The notes under the pieces are model-generated. The model made no database searches. It was not told the DNA's origin and saw only the letters and a program-made list of their open reading frames with translations. Positions 1 to 13,586 of a stretch of DNA of 64,000 bases are shown one piece after another. Origin of the DNA: Syngnathus acus (lineage: Eukaryota; Chordata; Actinopteri; Syngnathiformes; Syngnathidae); assembly GCF_901709675.1 (NCBI RefSeq), contig NC_051100.1, positions 4,154,001-4,218,000 of the forward strand, in the 5' to 3' direction. The translations under genes were made by a program, and so were the position numbers. Positions within the stretch are counted from its first letter, which is position 1, and each line of letters opens with the position of its first letter.

Positions 1-758
1 GTGATAAAAAAATATTTGGGAAAAAAGAATCTGCGTTTTTTTTTGTTTTTTTTTAGCATAAGTCAACTTACAAATTGTGTTCTTTAAATGCCGCCTCGTA
101 AGGCACATGATAAAAAGTAATGTGGTTTGTAGATTGGATCCGCATTAAAATTTGATATTTTCTTCCTGGGCTCAAGCATAGTAATAATAATAATCGAGCT
201 GATATTTATGCGATGGTAGCACAACAGGAAGGAAACTCTTGTTAACTTTCTTATTGGGACCGAGTTGCTCTGCTCAACTTATTTTTTACGATATAGATAT
301 AATAAATCCTTTGACAGCGTCCGGTGGGATACAACCTTGTTTGGCTTCTTTCAAAGTTCTTTTTTTCTTGACAATTGACTACATATCCCGCTGTGTGTTT
401 TTGTTTCAAAGCATTGATGTAATTTACAGTATGAGCAAGTTAACAGCCAACTTTATAGCACCTAGCCGCCATTTTTGCAGCTGCTGAGGCCTCCAACATC
501 TGCTTTCTATTAATGTCACCCTCTAAGAAACATTAGCCCAAACACGCATTTGTTGACTTAAGACGTGGGACCGGGGCCGAGCGGGATTTCATAATGCGCC
601 TGCCTGGCGATGTGAGCTATCGCACTCGGAATCACTGGGCCATGACCCCAACCGTTGCGAAAGACTCTTCCCGTTGCGCTCCGACTCCAAACGCTTACTT
701 TTCAAATGACTCATTTTATGTTCGATGAAATTTTATCACTGGCCAATCATCACGTCCT

Positions 759-783
759 CCCCCCCCCCCCCCCCCCCCCCCCC
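759..783. repeat. Poly-C run of 25 bases
   Basis: An uninterrupted run of C follows CACGTCCT. Such runs vary in length and are hard to sequence, so the exact count may be wrong. Confidence 0.9.
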
Positions 784-969
784 GCTTAATGAATTTGATG
801 ATGAATGGCTTCTTTTATCGCAGGCAAATTAAACCTCCATTGCTAATGTCAGCTTTTAGCATAAGTGCTTACGCCGTCGCAAAATTCAACGTTAGAATAA
901 CACGGAAGTGCGGACACGAATAGCAGGGCGGGCTTCGGTTAACCAGACATGTATGACATAATTACAGTG

Positions 970-974
<5 letters not shown>

Positions 975-1018
<44 letters not shown>
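975..1018. repeat. (CA)n microsatellite
   Basis: About 22 CA units are seen directly. Read on the other strand they give a valine/cysteine-repeat open frame that is an artefact. Confidence 0.9.
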
Positions 1019-1019
<1 letters not shown>

Positions 1020-1765
1020 CTGGATCTCCACATTATGGAAACGATCCGAACACAACCGCAGCTGAGACTTTGCGGCCAACTCCCTTTCTTAAATAAACAA
1101 AGCCTGTCTCTTTTGCACGCTGCAGGAAAGTGTGTGTGTCTGATGAGGTGTGCGTGTAGTTCTACGCCCCAAAACGGCACGGATCCAACTGCAACAATGT
1201 AAATTGTTTTAGGTTCAAAGTGGCCTCTGTAGCTGGCGTACACCCCCGCAGCGCCGGTGCGCATTTATAGAATGCCGCGCACGTACATTTCGTCAGCGGG
1301 AACTTGTCAAAACAGTCGCATTGTTTTGTACCTGCAAAAAAACTTTTGCAGCTTCATCCAACTTTCCCGGCAAGGTCGCTCGCACGGGTTTTAAGTTTGG
1401 TGACACGCTGACGTGCCGTTTGCAATTAGAATACTCCTTGAAAGCGTCGGGGGAGGGGGGGGGGCAACATGGCGACGACATCCCGCCTGCATGCTGTGGC
1501 TTTTACTTGTGTTTTTCAAGATGTCTGCAACCAGCTGGGCGTGTTTACAACACTTTCATCCTCCCAAGAGCAAAACACCCAGCGAGTCATATTCAAAGGT
1601 GAAATGAGCTCTGCGTGATCTTGTCCAGATGTTACGATGCGGGGAATAAGAACTGCGGAAAATTGCTCAAAATGATGGCTAAATTTGACGTTTATCATGC
1701 GTGAGCTGGAAGGCTCACTTGATCACACGCGGTGTTGATGCTTTATGATCCTTTCTGTTTTAAGT

Positions 1766-1970
1766 GCATTTGCACCATCTTGTGGCATTTATATGCAATT
1801 ACAACTACTTTTCGCTGTTTTTTTTTTTTTTACTATTTGTATTTGCACCATCTTGTGGCATCTTTAAGCAATTACAACTCCTTTTCGCAATTTTTTTTTT
1901 TACTATTTGCATTTGCACTATTTTGTGGCATCTTTATGCAATTACAACTGCTTTTCGCGGGGGTTTTATT
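1766..1970. repeat. Three-copy tandem repeat, unit about 72 bp
   Basis: Three successive units each contain a close version of TTTGCACCATCTTGTGGCAT, then GCAATTACAACT, then CTTTTCGC and a T-run. The shared 14-base core starts at 1772, 1845 and 1916, giving periods of 73 and 71. The overlapping open frames here are products of the repeat. Confidence 0.85.
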
Positions 1971-2516
1971 TTTACTATGCACCACAAAAAGTTGAGGTCG
2001 ACCATACGTCAACGTCGTTAAGTCATGTGAAACGACATCGTCAAAGCTGTAAAACCAAGAAATACACCAAACCGTGATTTCTGGCGCCTCTGGCACCGAG
2101 GGGGCACTGAACTGAAGTTGCGTGTAAAGTCATCCGAGGTAACCGATTATTATCACTGTTGGCAAGATGCGATCTTATCTTTCCACATATGCACTGATAG
2201 CAAAACGCTTGTCTTCAAATGAGAGAGTGCAAAGCTTGGTTGCCATGACGACACTGCCGATGGAGATCTTAGACAAAGCTTCCCTGTTTTGCGGGAAAAT
2301 GAATCATGGCAAGGATGAAGCCTTTTTGGCTCTGTTTACGCCGACTTGCCCTCGAGACGTACAATGGTTATTTTGTGGCCATTACAAAGCATGAACTGGA
2401 ATGTTCCTGACTTTTGACGTCTTCCTTAAGCACAGACTGCGAGCGGGGTGTTACGATACTACTTAGCGCTTTTTTTAAGGATGGATTCATGAAAGGCCCC
2501 CGTGTGTGTAGGCTTG

Positions 2517-2534
2517 GGGGGGGGGGGGGGGGGG
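2517..2534. repeat. Poly-G run of 18 bases
   Basis: A homopolymer seen directly; the length is likely unreliable. Confidence 0.9.
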
Positions 2535-4639
2535 CGTCTAAACCCTTCGAGCTCGTTACCTTGACACTCTAGCAGCTATTAAATATATTGTTGAGGGCCT
2601 GCCAACTCAAGCCAGTTTTGTTATTTCTACTTGATCGCACAGACTGTAACATCTAGTTTGAATTGTTAAGAATGTTCAAATCAGATCTGAGCCTCCATGT
2701 TTTTGTTCATATCTAGGTGGAATGAAAATGATCCTGAACCGAACAAAAGGCTTTCAGAAGCTTCGTCGCACAGGTTTTTATGAAGGAAAATGAAAAGCTG
2801 ATTAAATCAGTCGCTATTGAAAAAGAAGAAGGAAAAAAAACTCCAAATTTAGTCCAAGAACATGGGTGCAAACATTCTTCAGCCAAGACTGCAAAATCTC
2901 ATTTACCACACAAATAGATTTCATCTGTCCGGGGAGCAACCTGGGTGGACTGACCCTGCCCTAGATCAACAGCATAGATAATGGACAGATGATTGAACAG
3001 GCCCTCTTGCGTTTGCTTGTCTTTATTCGGAGGTTATTTCCAGCGGTAGCGTTGTGACAAGGCAAAAGGGCGGGCTCGGACATCGATATCTGATTTCTGT
3101 GCTAATCTGTAAGAAAGAGACATCCGCTAATATGGCTTGACGTCTGGGTCGATGCCTCCTGGACGAAACAAGCTGGCTGAAAACTTCAAACAGTCAGCAA
3201 GAATGCGCAGGCGTCTGGGTGGGAGGATTTTCGACATGGCTGCGTGAGCTTGCGCGGCAAAGCTCATCTAAGCTTTCGGCGGGAACTCGGCCAGATGGAG
3301 GGAGTTGAGCTATCTGGAGGTTTGAGGGGTCACGTCACTCCGGAGGCCAGCCAGTTCTGCTATTCATTACATCAAGCCATATGTCATTGTATCTGCTCCA
3401 CCCAGCCAGCCAGCAGACTACGTTCTGTTCCCCGGAATAGTCAGGCAGTGACACAATCCTTCCATCTCTCACTCCCGCCAAAGTGTGATTGTGTACGAGT
3501 GTGTGATTAATTCGGAGCGGGCTGGCGGTGATAATGGTGCTGAGAAAGTTCTCAAAGTCGCATTCATTTGCACCGCTTTTTAATTTATTTATTTTTTTAA
3601 AAGAAAGAAAATCTTCGCAGAGGTTGACCAGCAAAGCGGAAAATAGTGTCCGCAAGGACGTGAACGAGAGCCCATTTACACGCAGGGGGAGACAAGTTCA
3701 TTCAAGTGTTTTTGTTTTTAATTTGCTGTATCAGCTTCAACCGAACAAGCGTTCCAAGAAAACACATTTGATTAAATAGCAAACTCCTAGTGAATGATGC
3801 TTGCTCGTTAGCTTGTCTGATTACACCCCAACAATATGAATTATTCATGCCTCTTTGAGAGACATGATTCGTTTCAATCGTGTCATATTGAAGGTTGCTT
3901 TAAACATCATAACAGTCAAGTGAGTGCGCGCCGTGGTTCCTAACAAGGACGGCATGTAATTAACCGTGACTTTCATTCTGATGAACCATTATTTTCTCCG
4001 GTGACTTGTTTTTGTTTGTCAAACAAACCATGTGAGCAATGTGTCAGGTAATCTGTGCAGGCAGTCATCTGGTAAATAAATAGGCTAGAGATAGAAATAA
4101 GATAACCGTAGCAACACTGCTCTTGAAATGAAGACACCCAATTAATAAATTGCATTGCAATTATTCCAAACCCATGTGTCATAGATGAAGTCAAAGAATA
4201 ATTAATGGAACATACCAGGCCGCTGCATTATGTAGACGTGTTTCTCACACTGGCATCAACGGCTTCAGTGGGACCACCACCAGATCCAAAATGGTGCTGT
4301 GTTGAAATAAATACATATATTATTTCAATGAGAAATAGCATCAGTTGAAATATTAGCAACTACCTACTTTCCCTGTCCCCTTTCTGCTGTTTCGGGACAA
4401 GTTACCAAGGAAACTGCATTGTAAACAATGAACATTATTAGCGTGTTTTTCACTGGACTTAACATAAATTCAAAATCAGTCTGTACTTGAGGAAAGAAAG
4501 TGCGTACTTTTCCCTGCTTGCGAGTCAGTGATAACATTAGCGCTGCTTATTTGTGTGATGAGGAGGCGGGGAGTCAATGAATCACACGAACAGATGGAGG
4601 GAAGAACTTATTCTTCGTGAAAAGGGCTTAAAAACAACA

Positions 4640-5030
4640 AGAACTGGGAGCTAGTACGACTTTGTATACCTCGTTTGTGGACGAGGAAGTGGCGTGTCGG
4701 CCATGTTTGTGCGGGTTCCGAGGAGGCCTCGTGGGTGGATGAAGTCAAGTCACGTGGTCACTTTTTCTTTTCTTTTTTTTCCCAATACACAACCACCCAC
4801 CCACCCACAACCTCAAGCACCGACCTCCCCTCCGCTCCTCCCCTCCCCTCCTCTCGGTCTCTCCGCTACGCGCGGCCGCCGATCGCTTCCTTCTGGATCA
4901 AGTAGTGCGCGCAATGTATCCACAACAGGACTAAAATCCACTCGGCTTACTTTTATACATATTTTTGGAGCGTCTTCTTTTTTGGGGGGTAGGGGAAGAA
5001 TTTGACTCGGCGCCGTCCGGAGAACTCGAG
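4640..5030 (+). promoter_or_regulatory. add3: Probable add3 promoter and non-coding first exon
   Basis: This patch is GC-richer than its surroundings, with an E-box CACGTG at 4751-4756, pyrimidine-rich stretches and a NotI-like GCGGCCGC near 4870. It ends in a good splice donor, CTCGAG|GTAACT, at 5030/5031. Adducin genes usually start with non-coding exons, and the first coding exon at about 5,941 has a splice acceptor just before it, so a 5' UTR exon ending at 5,030 is a natural fit. The transcription start is not defined. Confidence 0.45.
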
Positions 5031-5604
5031 GTAACTTTTTGGGAAAGTGGCGGTGGGTTATTTTTTTTCTCTTTTTTACGATGACTTCACAGTGATTCTA
5101 CTCATAAACATTAACGAGTTGAGTTTTATTCGGACACAAAACGTCGATAAAGGTACACAGAATTTGATTTGGCTTGAGGAACTACTTCATGTGTCGTGGT
5201 TGTGATGTGTGTATTAATGTGTCCCTCCACCCCCACGTCCAGGTAGCCCTAAAGGTGCTAACTGCTATTCAAACTAACTCCTTTTAAAAAAAAAAAAAAA
5301 AGAAAAAAAGACCACCTTTTGTTTACTGTTAACGACCCTTGGCTTAAGAATGCAGAGCTTTTTCTCCCACTCTATTTGTGTAGAGGGGGGGAAGTGATGG
5401 AGAGTGTTGAGAAATCCATGGGAAAGTATAATTATCACTTCCATTTGGTGCTGCTCTAACTTTTAGCAAGCAAAACATGTTTTGAATGAGAATGAAAATA
5501 TGCATAAAATAATCCATACTTTTTGCCATCTAGCGGAACAGCATCCACTTTTTCTGCCTGTCACTATATGTCGCCGGCATAGATAGTTGCACAAAAATAC
5601 AAGT

Positions 5605-5692
5605 TGAGGGAGTGGTTAGCACATCCATCTCAGTTCTGAGGTCGAGGGTTTGAATCCAGGCTTTCTCTGTGAAATTTGCATGCGACCCATAT
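5605..5692 (+). repeat. tRNA-derived SINE-like fragment
   Basis: The sequence has A-box-like GTGGTTAGCACATCC and B-box-like GGGTTTGAATCC in tRNA spacing, followed by TTTGCATGCG. This matches a tRNA-headed repeat common in fish. No cloverleaf acceptor stem is apparent, so it is not a functional tRNA gene. It lies in the presumed first intron of add3. Confidence 0.6.
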
Positions 5693-5953
5693 CTGGATTG
5701 GTTAGTCATAGATACGTAATTAATCATTTTCTAACAAATTATGTGAAACCGGATCATTTCCTGCAGCGCACCCAATGATCTCTCACTGCACACTAATGTG
5801 GTTGTGAAATATTGGTTTAAATCCCAGTCATTACATGAGTCACCATTGTGCCTGTTGCCTTGACAGCCTGAATGTAAAAAAGGTGCTGTGGGTTTTTTTT
5901 CTGTACCATTGTCAGATTCAAGAGGAAGCGTAGGCGGCAGGCTCTGCTGGAGG

Positions 5954-8900
5954 ATGAGCCTGGTGGAGGTGAGGCAGTTGGCGGGCTCGCTGACCCTGTC
6001 CCTGTCCAGCAATGACTCCAAGGAACGTTGCTGCGAGAGCGACCCGGACAGCTTCCGCGGCCGGGCCATGTCTCCGGACTTGAGGCAGGACTTCAACATG
6101 ATGGAGCAAAAGAAGAGGGTCACCCACATCCTGCAGAGTCCAGTATGTAGAAAAAGTCAGGAAAAGCCTGCTAGACCATCTGTATTTTATTTGAGGTTAA
6201 TCAGATGGTGTTTGAATCTGAATGGTTCATTTTGAACACACACACACACTTCTGCTATAATATGCAACTACATTTTTATTGTAATTTGGAGAGTGCCACC
6301 ATATTATACTAACGAGAGTGTCTATGAGTTTCATCTTAAAGTCATCAAAATATTACTCACTCCTTCAGTATGTTGCAGTGCACGAGTCATTCAAAACTAA
6401 GCATTAATATCCGCGTATTAACATCATTTTAGATTTGGCTCTATTAGATTAGGTGTGTTACCCAAAAGTCGATTGGCCTGCAAGACTATTTCATCCAGCC
6501 TGCTGTTCAATTTTAAAAAGTTGAGCAGATTTTTTATTTTTTTCCAGAATGCCCAAGTGATCAGTCAATGAACAATAAAAAGCTAAAATGCATCATAAGA
6601 ATCAATTCAACTCTGTTAAATGTCCTATTGGGTTCTGTGATAGAAAAAGAAGCCAAGCAGCTCAGTTCAAGGAGGCACAATGAGCACATGCCAGCCGAGT
6701 GCATAGAAATAAGTCCAGCCCACACTCCTCTGCAATTGCATAACGGCCCCCAACAAGTGGAACTTATCACATCGCCATGGTTACGGCTCTCGGATGAAAC
6801 AGAATGCTGGCACTGGGCTGACTAACATAGTGCGGCTCGGAAGGTCGCGGCACCCCTGGAAAGCGAGAAAGTCCAAGTCGGGCTTAAATAACAGCACCGT
6901 CGCCCCCGAGGCGCTCGCTCAAAAAGGTTTTCTAGATTTGTGGCTTGTAATAAGAAGCGCGTAAAAATGAGCCGCGGGGATTAAAGAGTTCCATCACGGT
7001 GTAATAACTCCTATTTGGTTTGCAGGTGTTCAAAGATGAGTTGGAAGGCCTGATTCAGGACCAGATGACCAAAGGCAACAACCCTACAGGTCTCCTGGCC
7101 CTGAGGCAGATAGCTGACCTGCTCATGGCCGGCACGGTGGGAGGGGCCGGGCCTTTGACGTCACCCATCAGTGAGTGTTCTTGTACGAGCCGGATGAATC
7201 TTCTTCTTGTCGGCCTGAAACAGCAGAAAAGTTGTGGAGGGCATTGTCAACGCGTCCCGTTAAGCAACCCGCATGACCGCTCGAGCGAGTGAATCGCAGC
7301 CGATTGGAATGCTAATTATATTAGCTTAACTTCTGGACCTGGTAATTGCAGGCCGCTGTTTTTATTGACTTATTCTGGAAGAAGTTCGAATGTCAGCATC
7401 TTTACAAACTAGTCATGGTGTCAATAATGCATCCAGTTCTTGGACTTGATTTTGTCTTAAAGCAGTGGTCCCTAAACTTGGTATTGGGCCACACAGATAT
7501 ATATTTAAAAAAAATTTTTTTTTTACAGTAAAACTAAACATACAGCAAAACAATTACACACATTGAATATTCAAATACAATAAATAATTCATTTTCATTT
7601 CAAATTGCATTAGTAAAATTTGCCACTTCTACTTTTCACATCCTCGTATCCACATGTTTGCACCACACTGCCCCTAGAGGCCAAAAACTACATTGTCGCC
7701 ATTAATCCGAGCAAAAGAAATATCAAGGCCCGGCAAGCTTCCCCTTCATAACTGTCTCCTGAAGCCTAACAGATTGCAAGAAAATCACTCGCAGAAATAA
7801 CCACTACTAGTCTACCGCCTTTCATTTTCCGCTCAATTCATTAGCCAAGTCCCTCAATAATCATGACGAACACAGACGGTTATCGTGATTGAATTTCCAA
7901 GTATATAGTTTTCTTTTAAATGTATTAACATGATCCCAAGAGCGGCTAACATCCATCTGCTGCTCTCGCTACAGCACAAGCAGTTGAGATGTGTTTTACT
8001 TGACTTGCACTCAAAGGCCCCGAAGACGACTCATCCTTTTAATGTTCCTCAAGAGAGCAACTCCATTTGACACTGTTTTTAATACACACACATAGCCAGC
8101 ACTCCATACAAAAACACACATGCACCGTTCAAATCCAAAGGCAGGAACTCAGAGATGGGGTTGGAGCAACAATTTGAAGTTCAAATGCACTTCAGTCAAA
8201 CATATTGTTTTCTGGAAACTTTTTCTTTTTTTTTTAACTGGAGATATCTTTGTTTTCCTAGTGAGTGACTCCCTCAACTCTGCCCCCCCCCCCCCTTTTT
8301 TTTTTGCCTGCAGGCCTCCTGTCTTAGGTTCCAGCTGGGATCACCTTGTTTATCTTCCAATTAAACGGCTTAATGTTCGCAAAATGGCTGTGAAGTCAAA
8401 CCGAGCTTTGCCCTTTTTAAAAAGCTTAAGCGGCTGTAAGAGATGGCATCGTTAAATGTCCTTATACGGCCGCGCCGTCCCAAATATCCGCGCTGGGAAT
8501 TTTCAGAAAGTCTTTTTTAAGGTTCAGATGCTCCCCGAGGGAGGCTTTAACTTTATCAGCGGTGAAGGCAAAGCCTGTAAACATCCTTGTTATGTCTGAA
8601 AGTGGAGTTAAATGCAAACTCCTTACAGGATGATGTGTTGTCCCATCGCAGGCTTGGGAACGGTGTCCCCCATCAACGACTTGTACGCCGCCGAGACGCC
8701 ATCCTTCGCCAAATGCGAGAAGCCGAGCCGCTGCAAGCTTGCCGGCCTCTACAGGCTGGTTGACCTTTTTAGCTGGGCTCGTTGCACCGGCGCCTACATC
8801 ACGGTGAGTGTTGACAACCCGTGCACGTCTTTCCGTCTTCATGAGCTCCGCCCCGGAGGCTCAAAGGGAGATGCGGCATTCTTTTGTGTGAGCTTCCCTA

Positions 8901-11900
8901 AAGAAAAATCCCGGGGACACAGAGTAACGCACAAGATGATGTGTGGCCATCGATGACAATACTGTAGTATTTTTTTAAAATCATATTCATCATTCACAAA
9001 AGCTCCTGTCTCATGAGTATGCAAAAAAATATAACATTACCCAAATAACATTTCTGAGCTCATACAAAAAAAAAAAACGCCACCCCCCCTAAGAAATAAT
9101 GAACGCTTGCTGAATTTCAAACGCTTTGCCGCATAATCTTAACCCGAATAAGGTCAGTGTTTTTAATTGAAGCCGTGTTTCTTTTCATCTCAGGTGCGTG
9201 TCAACAAAGAGCAGGATCATGTTCTGATCAGTCCGAGAGGTCTGTCCTTTGCTGAGGTCACTGCAGCAACGTTGGTGAGTGAATCTCGTTTCTATTTAGG
9301 GCTTTGACTAAATCATTGAATATTTTATACTCGGTAAGCTATTGCCATACTGGTGAGCTCTCACCGGATATTTTCATTAGGTACCTATGTGAAGTAACAG
9401 GAAATTCAATTTGGACTCGAGCTGCATTATAAATTCTGCCTTCATAATATTATGAAAAGGAAATTGTTTTGCTTCCTCCGGTATTTTAATAATCTGTCAT
9501 TTTGGTTTCAGGTGAAAGTGAACATGATCGGCGACGTCGTGGACCAGGGCTCGACCGACTTGGGTATCGACCACTTTGGATTCGCTCCTCACGCCGCCAT
9601 CTACGCCATGCGCCCCGACTTGAAATGCATCATCCACATCCACACGCCCGCTACGGCCGCCGTGAGCTAAGCTGCCGTTTTAAAGGCTCACCGCCATTCT
9701 CTTGAATGCAGTTTTTGCCGTAAACTTGAACGCCAGGCTGTAAAATTCACAGCGTGCGGGCCGGCATTTTTATATGCGACGGCACAAACGTGTCTCTGTC
9801 TTTTATTTTTGTCAACAGGTGTCCTCCATGAAGTGTGGAATCCTGCCCATTTCCCAGGAGGCCTTGCTCCTTGGAGACGTGAGCTGCTTCGGTTACCATG
9901 GCAGCCTGGCTAATAAAGAGGAGAAGGTGGAGTTTCAGAAAGCTCTGGGCCCGACTGCCAAGGTACTGTCAAGTTGAGAGAGTCCATTAGTGAAAGGGGC
10001 TTTTTCACAGCTTTCAACAGCTACTTTACCTCTCCAGTCACACCGAGTACACCTGCACCAGTTAATGAGATCTATTCCAAACAGCTCCAGCCACAATTCC
10101 ACCTCTTGGCTACATCATTTTTCATTCAGTCCTTACTAATGCAAAATGGAAATACTAAAGGTGTCATAGGAAGTCAGATATTTCTCATAATAGTACAAAA
10201 AAAAATTCATTATTATACCAAAGTACCTAACACGCCCTGATGTCCATTTTGAAGTACTGCATTTGTGTTGAAAGAATTCCTCTTGTATTTTCCAGGTGAT
10301 GATCCTAAGGAACCACGGGGTGCTTGCTTTGGGAGAAACCATAGAAGAAGCTTTCCACTACATGTACCACTCGCAGCAAGCGTGCGAAATCCAGGTACAT
10401 CCGGTGACATTGTCACGGTACAGTGAAGGACAGGAGTTGTCTTATGTATTCATCCGGCTTGCATTTAGGTGCAGGCATTGGCTTGCTCGGGCGGCGCGGA
10501 CAACCTGCTGCTCCTGGACAAGGAGAAGTTCAAACCTCTCACGCAGGGAGCGGCCGCCGCCGGGGTGCCCGTCAGCAACGACTTCAAGTGGAAAGTGGGA
10601 GAGGCCGAGTTCGAGTCTCTGATGAGGATGCTGGACAACCTTGTGAGTGACGCTTTCACCGGGGCGGCTATATTTAACCCCGTCTAATACTAGCTACCAT
10701 CAGCACCGGCGTGCTGCTGATGGACAGCCGAGGCGGTTGAACGGGTTGCAACCGAGCCAGACGTCCGCCCACCCTCGCGGATGGCAAGGCTAACAGCGGG
10801 TGGAAGCAGCTGTGCTGTGTGACCTCACAGTCACTTAATGGACTGGATTTAGCGAGGCCCGTTTCAGCAGGGCATGTAGTGTCACTCTTGCGCCAAAAAC
10901 GTAGATATCCCCTGATCTCGTTCAAGCTACATATTTGGAATATTTTCACTCCCGCACGTTTACACTAGATTTGTCAGCAAAAGTACTTTTCTATGTTACT
11001 GTACATGCAGTGTTCAAATATTTAGACGTGACGGCAGTGTGACTTGGGTGGCCAAGCTTTCCGTTTATTTGCGAAAGGCCTTTGAGGGAAGGTTCAACTT
11101 CCTTTTCTCCACAGGGATATAGAACAGGCCACTCGTACCGAAACCCCATCGTCCGCGAAAAGCCCCGATCCAAGAACGACGTGGAAATCCCCGCCACGGT
11201 GTCGGCGATTATGTCGGACGAGGACGGCGAAGCGGCGGGCCTGAGTAGCCCCTTTAAGTTTATGGCGCAGAAGCAGCAGCGGGAGCGGACGCGCTGGCTC
11301 ACCTCGCCCAACAGTTACTTGAGGGTCAACGTGCCCGAACACTCACCCAGCGGAGACGTCAGCCCCAGAACCAAAACCATGGTACGTTGACTTCCTGACC
11401 TTTTCATGAGGAGCACAGTGAAGCAGTGGGTAGCACGTCTGCCTCACAGGCGAAGTGGTTCTGGGTTCAAGTCTTGGCTCAGAGCTCCCTGTGTGGAGAT
11501 TGCATATTGAAGACAAATTACTCATAAATAATGGAAGTACATTTTATTTATTAATATACATATACTTCACAGCGAGCAACTACAAAGTGCTTCACATATA
11601 CTATCAGATACAAACTCACTGCATTTCACCTTCACTTTTTAATCTCATGTGCATTCGGGAGATTTAAGTAAAAAGCAAGTCAGCAGACTGCACTGACATA
11701 ACAGGACAACGAAATGACTTCAACACGGAGGAGCTAGAGAACTGCAATTGTCAAGACGCGAGAGAAAACAAAGGCAGGTGAATCAGACAAAGGTGTGAAT
11801 GTTGTGTGGAATTGGCTGCCAACCAGTACATTGTGTTCGCTGCCCCTCACCCTAAAGTCTGCAGAATAGATTCCAGCTCCCAGAAACTCTCAACATGGGA

Positions 11901-13586
11901 GGCATGATAATAATCCAAAGGCTGAGGTCTTTTAGATTAGACTGCCATCTTGTGGATAACTGGAAAATTGCTTCCTGTACACTGAACAACTTGACAGAAA
12001 ACTTCAGATAAACAAGCTGTCAAAGCGACACACGTGTGGAATATTTAGAATTTTCAATGAACCTAAACATGCGTGTTTTGGATGTGGCAGGAAACTGGAG
12101 AAGCTCTCAAGGCCACACAGAAAGCCTTGAGCCAAGTTTCAAACTCAGAATTTTCCAGCTCTGAGCCAGACATGTAAACCACAACCTATCTACGTTACAA
12201 AAAAAAATCATTTGCTTGTTTCTTAGTGGATGAAGTCATCAGAACCAGGCAAAAGCATGGGCACCCCGATTAAGATTGAAGACCCCAACCAGTTTGTGCC
12301 CCTCAACACTGACCCAACAGAAGTGTTGCACAAGAGGAACCGGGTGAGTCGCTGTCATTCTTTATTATCCTTTATTCCATTTATACTGTTCAAATTAACA
12401 TTCCAATTCTTTTGAATTGGGAAATTTGATTTGACATACAATAAATCCTACTTTTAATTCAGATAAAAGAGCAGCACAGAGGCGACCTGATGACGTCAGG
12501 TCCCAAGTCCCATTTACTGGCGGGCATTGTTGTGGACACCATCCCGGGACCAGTGAGTGCACATTTCTTTTAATGTTGTCGCTTTGTGACGGATCAATCA
12601 ATGACCAATCCTCGTGCAGGCTTTCATCATGGAGGACGAGGAGCACACTCGCTCCCTTCCACCTAACCCTTTCAACCATCTGACAGAGGAGGTACTGGAG
12701 GAGTACAAGACCCTGGTGCAGCGAAAGCAACTAGGCCAAGACGGTATTGAGAAAAGCCCACACAAAAATGTCCTCCTGCTGTGTTTTTCCACTTCAAAGT
12801 CTGAGCGCACACAAGGAAGGCCTCGATGCCGAGGTTTATATGCGCTTCAATCCGTTTACAACAGAAGTGCCCAAACTTTCTTCTCAAGTTTCAAGAACAT
12901 CATTTGTTATAGGGGGAAAAAAAAGACCTTCACGACAGGTCATTTTTAATCTGGATTTAAAAGCATTTAAACTCGGGGTCTACTTCACTTCTGGTGTTCC
13001 ATTTTTTGAGCAGCATAACAGCTAAATGCTGATGCACCGTGTTTGCTTTGAACTTTGGGCTCCAATAATTGACCTGAGTGTGACCCTTGACCCTTTGGGA
13101 TTGTAATCATAAGCGATCTGAATGTAATTAATACGCAGTTAACGTGCTTTTTCCAGAAGACGAAGATGCAACGGATGCAGACGAGATGACCACGTTTGAT
13201 GGCTCCACAATCTCACTCTCACTTTCTCCCATCATGACACCATCCAAGTTCGGTAGGCACTCAAAGGCGTTTTCCGGTGTGTCTGAATGTATGAGAACTG
13301 AAGACTCATTTAATTTTACCTTTTTTTTTTTTTCTGACTGCGTTGCACCCCGCCAACAGACACGATACCCAACGGGAAGGACCATTTGTCCGATCCGGAA
13401 GAGGACCTGACCCTGGAGGTTTCCAAGCTGAGCGTGAGCGCTTCGGAATCTCTGGAAATCTCCATGAGCGCCAAAGACGAGACCCCGGAATGTCAGAGCA
13501 AGAAGAAGAAGAAGAACAAGTTCCGCACGCCTTCCTTCCTGAAGAAAAGCAAGAAGAAGGAGAAAGGTCAGGTGTCGGCACATTAA
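5954..13586 (+). CDS. add3: Gamma-adducin (add3), 14 coding exons, about 684 aa
   Basis: Adducin caps actin fast-growing ends and recruits spectrin to the membrane skeleton. Coding exons: 5954-6142, 7026-7170, 8652-8803, 9194-9274, 9512-9661, 9819-9962, 10296-10394, 10469-10642, 11115-11381, 12227-12343, 12463-12552, 12620-12743, 13157-13252, 13360-13586; all have GT-AG ends and matching phases. The head starts with [18 protein letters not shown] and holds the aldolase-class-II-like fold (roughly residues 110-330; [10 protein letters not shown]). The tail ends in a MARCKS-like basic segment (about 657-678) with FRTPSFLKK, where the serine is a PKA/PKC site in the family. [20 protein letters not shown] and [15 protein letters not shown] resemble gamma more than alpha adducin. 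The first 30 residues are divergent; ATG 5954 follows the acceptor at 5940, but the frame is open further 5', so the start is uncertain. Teleosts can carry two add3 copies; which one this is cannot be told. Confidence 0.93.
7462..7500 (+). repeat. hAT-type transposon end fragment
   Basis: AGCAGTGGTCCCTAAACTTG resembles the CAGTGGTCCCCAACC ends of hAT-family elements in vertebrates. No second end was located, so this is a remnant within an add3 intron. Confidence 0.4.
11411..12195. repeat. Inverted pair of tRNA-SINE-like sequences in an add3 intron
   Basis: The left arm (about 11411-11510) reads CAGTGGGTAGCACGTCTGCC, then CTGGGTTCAAGTC and TGTGTGGAGATTGCATAT on the + strand. The right arm (about 12065-12195) is the same family on the - strand: CATGCGTGTTTTGGATGTGG, CCACACAGAAAGCC, TTTCAAACTCAG. 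About 550 bp lies between them. It may be two insertions or the two ends of one larger element; the arms are too diverged to decide. Confidence 0.55.

Larger units (their letters stand above)
1..4640. other. Non-coding DNA upstream of add3
   Basis: No open frame here looks like a known protein, and I see no convincing splice-bounded exon. The stretch holds a poly-C run, a CA microsatellite, a three-copy tandem repeat and a poly-G run, listed separately. Between about 3,960 and 4,200 the sequence is AT-rich, high in complexity and free of obvious repeats, which would fit a conserved regulatory element, but that cannot be shown from one sequence. Confidence 0.6.

Noticed and set aside
5605-5692. 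tRNA gene
   Set aside because: A- and B-box-like motifs are present, but there is no acceptor-stem pairing or 3' terminator; fits a SINE-type repeat.
5954-13586. Alpha- or beta-adducin instead of gamma
   Set aside because: Signature stretches such as [17 protein letters not shown] and [15 protein letters not shown] fit ADD3, and mxi1 and smndc1 are the known ADD3 neighbours.
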